A stretch of DNA of 9,960 bases from Rhodoferax sp. (GTDB lineage: Bacteria > Pseudomonadota > Gammaproteobacteria > Burkholderiales > Burkholderiaceae_C). The notes under the pieces were generated by a model, which was not told where the DNA came from, made no database searches, and saw only the letters and a list, made by a program, of their open reading frames with translations. The stretch is from contig JAURGS010000080.1 of NCBI GenBank assembly GCA_030833685.1, positions 1 to 9,960 on the forward strand, given 5' to 3'. Numbering within the stretch: the stretch's first letter is position 1; each line of letters starts with the position of its first letter. This document shows, one piece after another, positions 7,219-9,960 of the stretch. Made by a program: the position numbers and the translations under genes.

Positions 7219-7228
7219 TGCGAATACG

Positions 7229-8236
7229 ATGAAATCTCTGGTCTACACCCAGCCCAACGAAGTCCAACTGCAAGAACGGCCATCGCCTGAGCTGCACGCC
7301 GATGAGGTGGTCTTGCGCATCGACGCCGCTGGTATATGCGGCTCGGACATGCATGCCTACCATGGGCACGATCCTCGGCGCAAGCCCGGCCTGGTGCTGG
7401 GGCACGAATTTGCCGCCACGATCGAGGCTTCTGCGTCTGATCTTTGGAAAGTTGGTCAGCGCGTCACGGGCAACCCCTTGATCACCTGTGGCCGTTGCCG
7501 CTACTGTTTGCAGGGCCGCGACAACCTGTGTTCTGACCGCACCATGGTGGGCATGAGCCGCCCTGGTGCCTTTGCCGAGCAGATGAGCATTCCTGGGCGT
7601 TGCTTGATTGCTTTGCCTGATAGCCTGAGCCCGGTGGCTGGCGCACTGACAGAGCCTGCAGCCACTGCCTTGCACGCCATCAATTTGTCGATGCGCTCAC
7701 TGGTGCGCCCATTGCAAGAGTGCCGTGTGCTGGTGATCGGTGGTGGTGCTATTGGCATGCTTACTGCGCTGATGCTGCGCCACTACGGCGTAGACGAGCT
7801 GCATGTGGCGGAGGTGAATTCGCTGCGACGAGACTCGCTCAAGCAACACACGGGCTGTGTTACGCTGGATCCACGTTCTCAGTCCCCGGAGGAAAACGGC
7901 TTTGACTACGTCATTGATGCCGTGGGCAGTGCGGTGACCCGCAAGACGGCGCTAAGCGCTATTGCCCCAGGCGGTGTGGTGATGCACATCGGCTTGCAAG
8001 ACTGGGCCAGTGAAATTGACATGCGAAAACTCACCCTTGCTGAAATCACGCTGCTGGGCACCTACACCTACAGCATGGCCGACCTGAAAGCCACCGTGAG
8101 CGCCTTGTCGCGTGGCGTGTTTGGCGATTTGAGCTGGGTTGACCGGCGGCCTTTGAAGGATGGCGCACAAGCCTTTGCGGACTTGCATCATGGCCGCACG
8201 GCATCTGCCAAGATTGTTTTGGAACCAGCGCTCTGA
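7229..8236 (+). CDS. zinc-dependent medium-chain alcohol dehydrogenase, probable DHPS 2-dehydrogenase (HpsO/HpsP pair)
   Basis: This is a 335-residue sorbitol/threonine-dehydrogenase-type MDR enzyme. Catalytic zinc ligands are C37 in GICGSD and H59-E60 in GHE. The structural zinc lobe is complete with C87, C90, C93 and C101 (spacing 2-2-7). TEPAA at 141-145 is the usual loop by the active site. The Rossmann glycine motif is GGGAIG (171-176), with E195 ending the second strand, which points to NAD. Polyol dehydrogenases of this type oxidise secondary alcohols, which fits C2 of DHPS; paired with the short-chain dehydrogenase it would act on the opposite enantiomer, giving racemisation through the shared 2-oxo intermediate. 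It is the last gene of the tightly spaced suyAB-hpsN run and is followed by a 112-base gap. Sorbitol- or threonine-like substrates cannot be excluded by sequence alone. Confidence 0.83.
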   Translation: MKSLVYTQPNEVQLQERPSPELHADEVVLRIDAAGICGSDMHAYHGHDPRRKPGLVLGHEFAATIEASASDLWKVGQRVTGNPLITCGRCRYCLQGRDNLCSDRTMVGMSRPGAFAEQMSIPGRCLIALPDSLSPVAGALTEPAATALHAINLSMRSLVRPLQECRVLVIGGGAIGMLTALMLRHYGVDELHVAEVNSLRRDSLKQHTGCVTLDPRSQSPEENGFDYVIDAVGSAVTRKTALSAIAPGGVVMHIGLQDWASEIDMRKLTLAEITLLGTYTYSMADLKATVSALSRGVFGDLSWVDRRPLKDGAQAFADLHHGRTASAKIVLEPAL

Positions 8237-8305
8237 GAGTGCGATCAGACCATGGAAGGAGGTTTTTTGAACTGATTCGTGACAGTGTGTATTTGTAGAT
8301 AAGCC

Positions 8306-8322
8306 CGGAATATTCCATTCCG
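8306..8322. repeat. inverted repeat CGGAAT-N5-ATTCCG, candidate operator
   Basis: Two six-base arms are exact reverse complements with a five-base spacer ATTCC. The left arm and spacer also form the palindrome GGAATATTCC. The site ends 12 bases before the ribosome site of the TRAP binding protein, where a repressor or activator could act. Confidence 0.4.
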
Positions 8323-8334
8323 ATTTGACAAACT

Positions 8335-8340
8335 AAGGAG
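8335..8340 (+). promoter_or_regulatory. strong ribosome binding site AAGGAG of the TRAP binding-protein gene
   Basis: AAGGAG lies 8 bases before the ATG at 8349, close to ideal. This suits the high expression usually needed for periplasmic binding proteins relative to their membrane partners. Confidence 0.75.
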
Positions 8341-8348
8341 ATAGATAA

Positions 8349-9479
8349 ATGAAACAACTCGTACGCAAACTCGGTGTCGCATTGGCCTGCGCCAGCGTAT
8401 TTGGCTTGGCTGTTCCGACAGCGGCTGTCGCTGCCGATCCCAAGATCAAGATCCGTATTCAGTCGGTGATTCCCACAACAGCTGACGAAATCACCATGCT
8501 CAAGGACTTCGCAGCCGACGTAGCTGCGCTGACCGATAACACCATCACGATGGAAGTTTTGCCAGCAGGCGCGGTGGTGGCTGTTGCTGACACGCTCGAC
8601 GCCGTGGACAAAGGGCTGATCGAAGGTGGCTTTGCCTGGACCCACTACTGGTCTGGCAAACACCCAGCTGCCACACTGTTTGGATCACCTTCAGCGGGCT
8701 CCGGTGTTGGCTTGGACAACCTGGCTTGGCTATCCTGGTACCAGTACGGAGGCGGTCAGGCTTTGTATGACCAGCTCTGGAAAGAGATGAAGATGAACAT
8801 CAAGGGCGTGATGTTGCAGCCGGTTGGGCCGGAAGCCCTGGGTTGGTTCAAAGAACCGATCAAGAGCATGGCAGATTTCCGCAAACTGCGTTTCCGCACC
8901 CCACCAGGCATCCCAGGTCAGTTGTACAAAGACATCGGTGTGGCATCGGTGGCGATGGGAGGTGGAGACATTCTGCCGGCTCTGCAAAAGGGCGTGATCG
9001 ATGCAGCGGAATGGTGCTGCCCCAAGCCTGACATGACCTTCGGTTTCCAAAAGGCGCTCAAGCACTACTATTTGCAAGGCCTGCATCAGAACGTGGTGAA
9101 CGCTGACCTGTACATCAACGGCGATGTCTGGAAAAAGATGTCGGATCGTCAGCGCAAAGCCATTGAAGTGGCTGGCAACGCCGCTCTGATGAAAGCCCAC
9201 AGCTACCGCATTCTTGAAAACGGCAAGGCATTGCATGAGTTGACCACCAAACACGGTGTGCAATTGCATGACACCCCAGCCGACTACTTCAAGGAATACG
9301 GCGCTGCTGCCATGAAGGCATTCGAGAAGAACGCTGCTGAAAACGCCTTCTTCAAGAAAGTCTGGGAAAGCCAGCGCTCATTTGCCGAGATGGCCATTCC
9401 TTACTGGGCTGGTTCACAGAAGTCCAACGCTGGTATCACTGGCGCTTATGCAGACGTCCTGGCTAAGCAGAAGAAATAA
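8349..9479 (+). CDS. TRAP transporter periplasmic binding protein (DctP family), probable DHPS/sulfonate receptor
   Basis: This is a 376-residue exported binding protein. The signal peptide has a positive start (MKQLVRK), a hydrophobic core at about residues 8-22 and a cleavage site after AVA at 28 or one residue later. Family features are LRFRTPPGIPG (180-190), whose R183 aligns with the carboxylate/anion-binding arginine of DctP proteins, and MGGGDILPALQKGVIDAAEW (203-222), the strongly conserved hinge and E-W motif. The C-terminal helices are typical. It belongs to the subgroup with an EW-x2-P-x2-D pattern, common among receptors for oxo and hydroxy acids. In Roseovarius the DHPS importer is the TRAP system HpsKLM, so this gene, following hpsN and its partners, is likely its counterpart. 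DctQ follows after 74 bases. Which hps letter applies is not certain, and the ligand is inferred from position. Confidence 0.88.
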   Translation: MKQLVRKLGVALACASVFGLAVPTAAVAADPKIKIRIQSVIPTTADEITMLKDFAADVAALTDNTITMEVLPAGAVVAVADTLDAVDKGLIEGGFAWTHYWSGKHPAATLFGSPSAGSGVGLDNLAWLSWYQYGGGQALYDQLWKEMKMNIKGVMLQPVGPEALGWFKEPIKSMADFRKLRFRTPPGIPGQLYKDIGVASVAMGGGDILPALQKGVIDAAEWCCPKPDMTFGFQKALKHYYLQGLHQNVVNADLYINGDVWKKMSDRQRKAIEVAGNAALMKAHSYRILENGKALHELTTKHGVQLHDTPADYFKEYGAAAMKAFEKNAAENAFFKKVWESQRSFAEMAIPYWAGSQKSNAGITGAYADVLAKQKK

Positions 9480-9498
9480 GCCGGCAGTTCTGCCAACT

Positions 9499-9517
9499 CT
9501 TGTTGTTTAAACACAAG
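9499..9517. repeat. near-perfect palindrome between the TRAP genes
   Basis: CTTGT-T-GTTTAAAC-ACAAG is symmetrical except for one extra T. It begins 20 bases after the binding-protein stop and directly precedes the larger stem-loop at 9519-9546. It may be part of the same 3' RNA structure; function unknown. Confidence 0.3.
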
Positions 9518-9518
9518 G

Positions 9519-9546
9519 CAGGCCCGCCCCCACTGGGGTGGGCCTG
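9519..9546 (+). other. stable stem-loop between dctP-type and dctQ-type genes
   Basis: CAGGCCCGCCCC (9519-9530) pairs with GGGGTGGGCCTG (9535-9546) around a CACT loop: 12 pairs, with a single G-U wobble. No T-tract follows, so it is not a standard intrinsic terminator. Lying after the binding-protein gene and ending 7 bases before the DctQ start, it probably stabilises the upstream message and lowers translation of the membrane subunit. Confidence 0.7.
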
Positions 9547-9553
9547 ATCGAAT

Positions 9554-9960
9554 ATGACCGAAGAAATTGACGTCCGTTCCGATGAAATGATTGCATCGCG
9601 ACGGGGTGATGTCACGCAATTGCCTGCTGACATGCCTCAGTGGATGCGAACATGGATTGGATTGATTGACAAGATCAGCATCCGGTTTGGTGTGCTGCTG
9701 TCTTGGCTGACGATTCCGCTCATGATGGCCATGGTGTATGAGGTCGTGGCGCGCTATGCCTTTACGGCTCCAACCGCGTGGGCCTACGATATTTCTCGCA
9801 TGCTTTATGGCGCGATGTTCATGCTCGGTGCGGGCTATGCGCTGCAAAAAGGCGTGCACATCCGTTCCGATTTTCTGTACCGCAAATGGACCGTCAAAAC
9901 ACAGGCCATGGTGGACATCACCATGTATGTTTTCCTGTTTATTCCGGCGATGATTATTTT
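9554..9960 (+). CDS. TRAP transporter small membrane subunit (DctQ family), N-terminal part
   Basis: Only the first 135 codons are present; the gene runs off the window end. After a polar N-terminus of about 35 residues comes a first membrane segment (about 44-62), then YEVVARY (62-68), the PTAWAYDISRMLYG stretch (73-86) and a second hydrophobic segment ending in GAGYAL (92-97). VHIRSDFLYR follows (101-110) and a third segment begins near residue 122. The YEVxxRY, Pt-W and G-Y-x-L-x-x-x-x-H-x-R-x-D pattern is the DctQ signature. DctQ joins the large DctM subunit, expected just downstream, to form the sodium-coupled membrane unit served by the binding protein upstream. The ATG at 9554 lacks a clear free ribosome site; its upstream purines sit in the 9519-9546 stem. 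Later ATGs (9587, 9632) are possible but would shorten the N-terminus. Confidence 0.9.
   Translation, partial: MTEEIDVRSDEMIASRRGDVTQLPADMPQWMRTWIGLIDKISIRFGVLLSWLTIPLMMAMVYEVVARYAFTAPTAWAYDISRMLYGAMFMLGAGYALQKGVHIRSDFLYRKWTVKTQAMVDITMYVFLFIPAMII

Larger units (their letters stand above)
8237..8348 (+). promoter_or_regulatory. 112-base intergenic region before the TRAP genes
   Basis: The gap separates the enzyme genes from the TRAP transporter genes. It contains an orphan perfect Shine-Dalgarno octamer AAGGAGGT (8256-8263), an inverted repeat CGGAAT-5-ATTCCG (8306-8322) that includes the palindrome GGAATATTCC (8307-8316), and a real ribosome site near its end. A weak promoter candidate is TTGAAC (8267-8272) with TATTTG (8290-8295), 17 bases apart; its -10 is poor. 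Length and structure suggest independent control of the transporter, but no single element is decisive. Confidence 0.35.

Noticed and set aside
7193..7228. An N-terminal extension of the zinc dehydrogenase from ATG 7193
   Set aside because: It overlaps the end of the short-chain dehydrogenase; TGAGGA at 7213-7218 and the family-like MKSLVYTQP start favour ATG 7229.
8228..8268. Terminator at the end of the zinc dehydrogenase gene
   Set aside because: A six-pair stem around the stop codon exists, but the T-run at 8263-8268 is about 20 bases beyond it.
8325..8330. Perfect -35 box TTGACA
   Set aside because: A -10 at normal spacing would fall at 8348-8353 on the start codon of the TRAP receptor gene (AATGAA), which is not a -10 and leaves no leader.

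Overview
The window reads as one co-directional (+ strand) catabolic cluster from a betaproteobacterium, most likely a Burkholderiales member of the Comamonadaceae type. The basis is moderately GC-rich DNA, a Bug/TctC-type binding protein, and codon and protein style; this is an inference, not a database result. Eleven genes are visible, the first and last cut by the window edges. I see no RNA genes, mobile elements or CRISPR.

Layout: (1) 1-2373 encodes a tripartite tricarboxylate-type (TTT) transporter: the C-terminal end of the periplasmic binding protein, the large membrane subunit TctA, and the small subunit TctB, which overlaps tctA. (2) 2424-3437 is an Ldh2/malate-dehydrogenase-family oxidoreductase resembling ComC (sulfolactate dehydrogenase). 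(3) After a 135-base gap with a promoter-like sequence and a strong inverted repeat come suyA (3573-3854) and suyB (3904-5073), the split UxaA-family pair matching sulfolactate sulfo-lyase. Next are hpsN (5103-6416), a histidinol-dehydrogenase homologue matching sulfopropanediol 3-dehydrogenase, a short-chain dehydrogenase (6442-7215) and a zinc medium-chain dehydrogenase (7229-8236), which fit the HpsO/HpsP pair. (4) After a 112-base gap come a DctP-type TRAP binding protein (8349-9479), a stable stem-loop, and the start of a DctQ subunit (9554 to the window end).

Proposed joint function: degradation of the C3 organosulfonates 2,3-dihydroxypropane-1-sulfonate (DHPS) and sulfolactate. DHPS would enter through the TRAP system. 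The two 2-dehydrogenases would interconvert its enantiomers through the 2-oxo compound. HpsN would oxidise (R)-DHPS in two NAD+-dependent steps to (R)-sulfolactate, and SuyAB would eliminate sulfite to give pyruvate. The TTT transporter plus the ComC-like enzyme would form a second entry for sulfolactate or sulfopyruvate. The pathway is known from Cupriavidus pinatubonensis, Roseovarius and Chromohalobacter. What is less ordinary here is the joining of both import routes and both racemisation logics in one contiguous unit, plus several structured intergenic sites. No regulator, (S)-sulfolactate dehydrogenase (SlcC) or sulfite exporter is inside the window.
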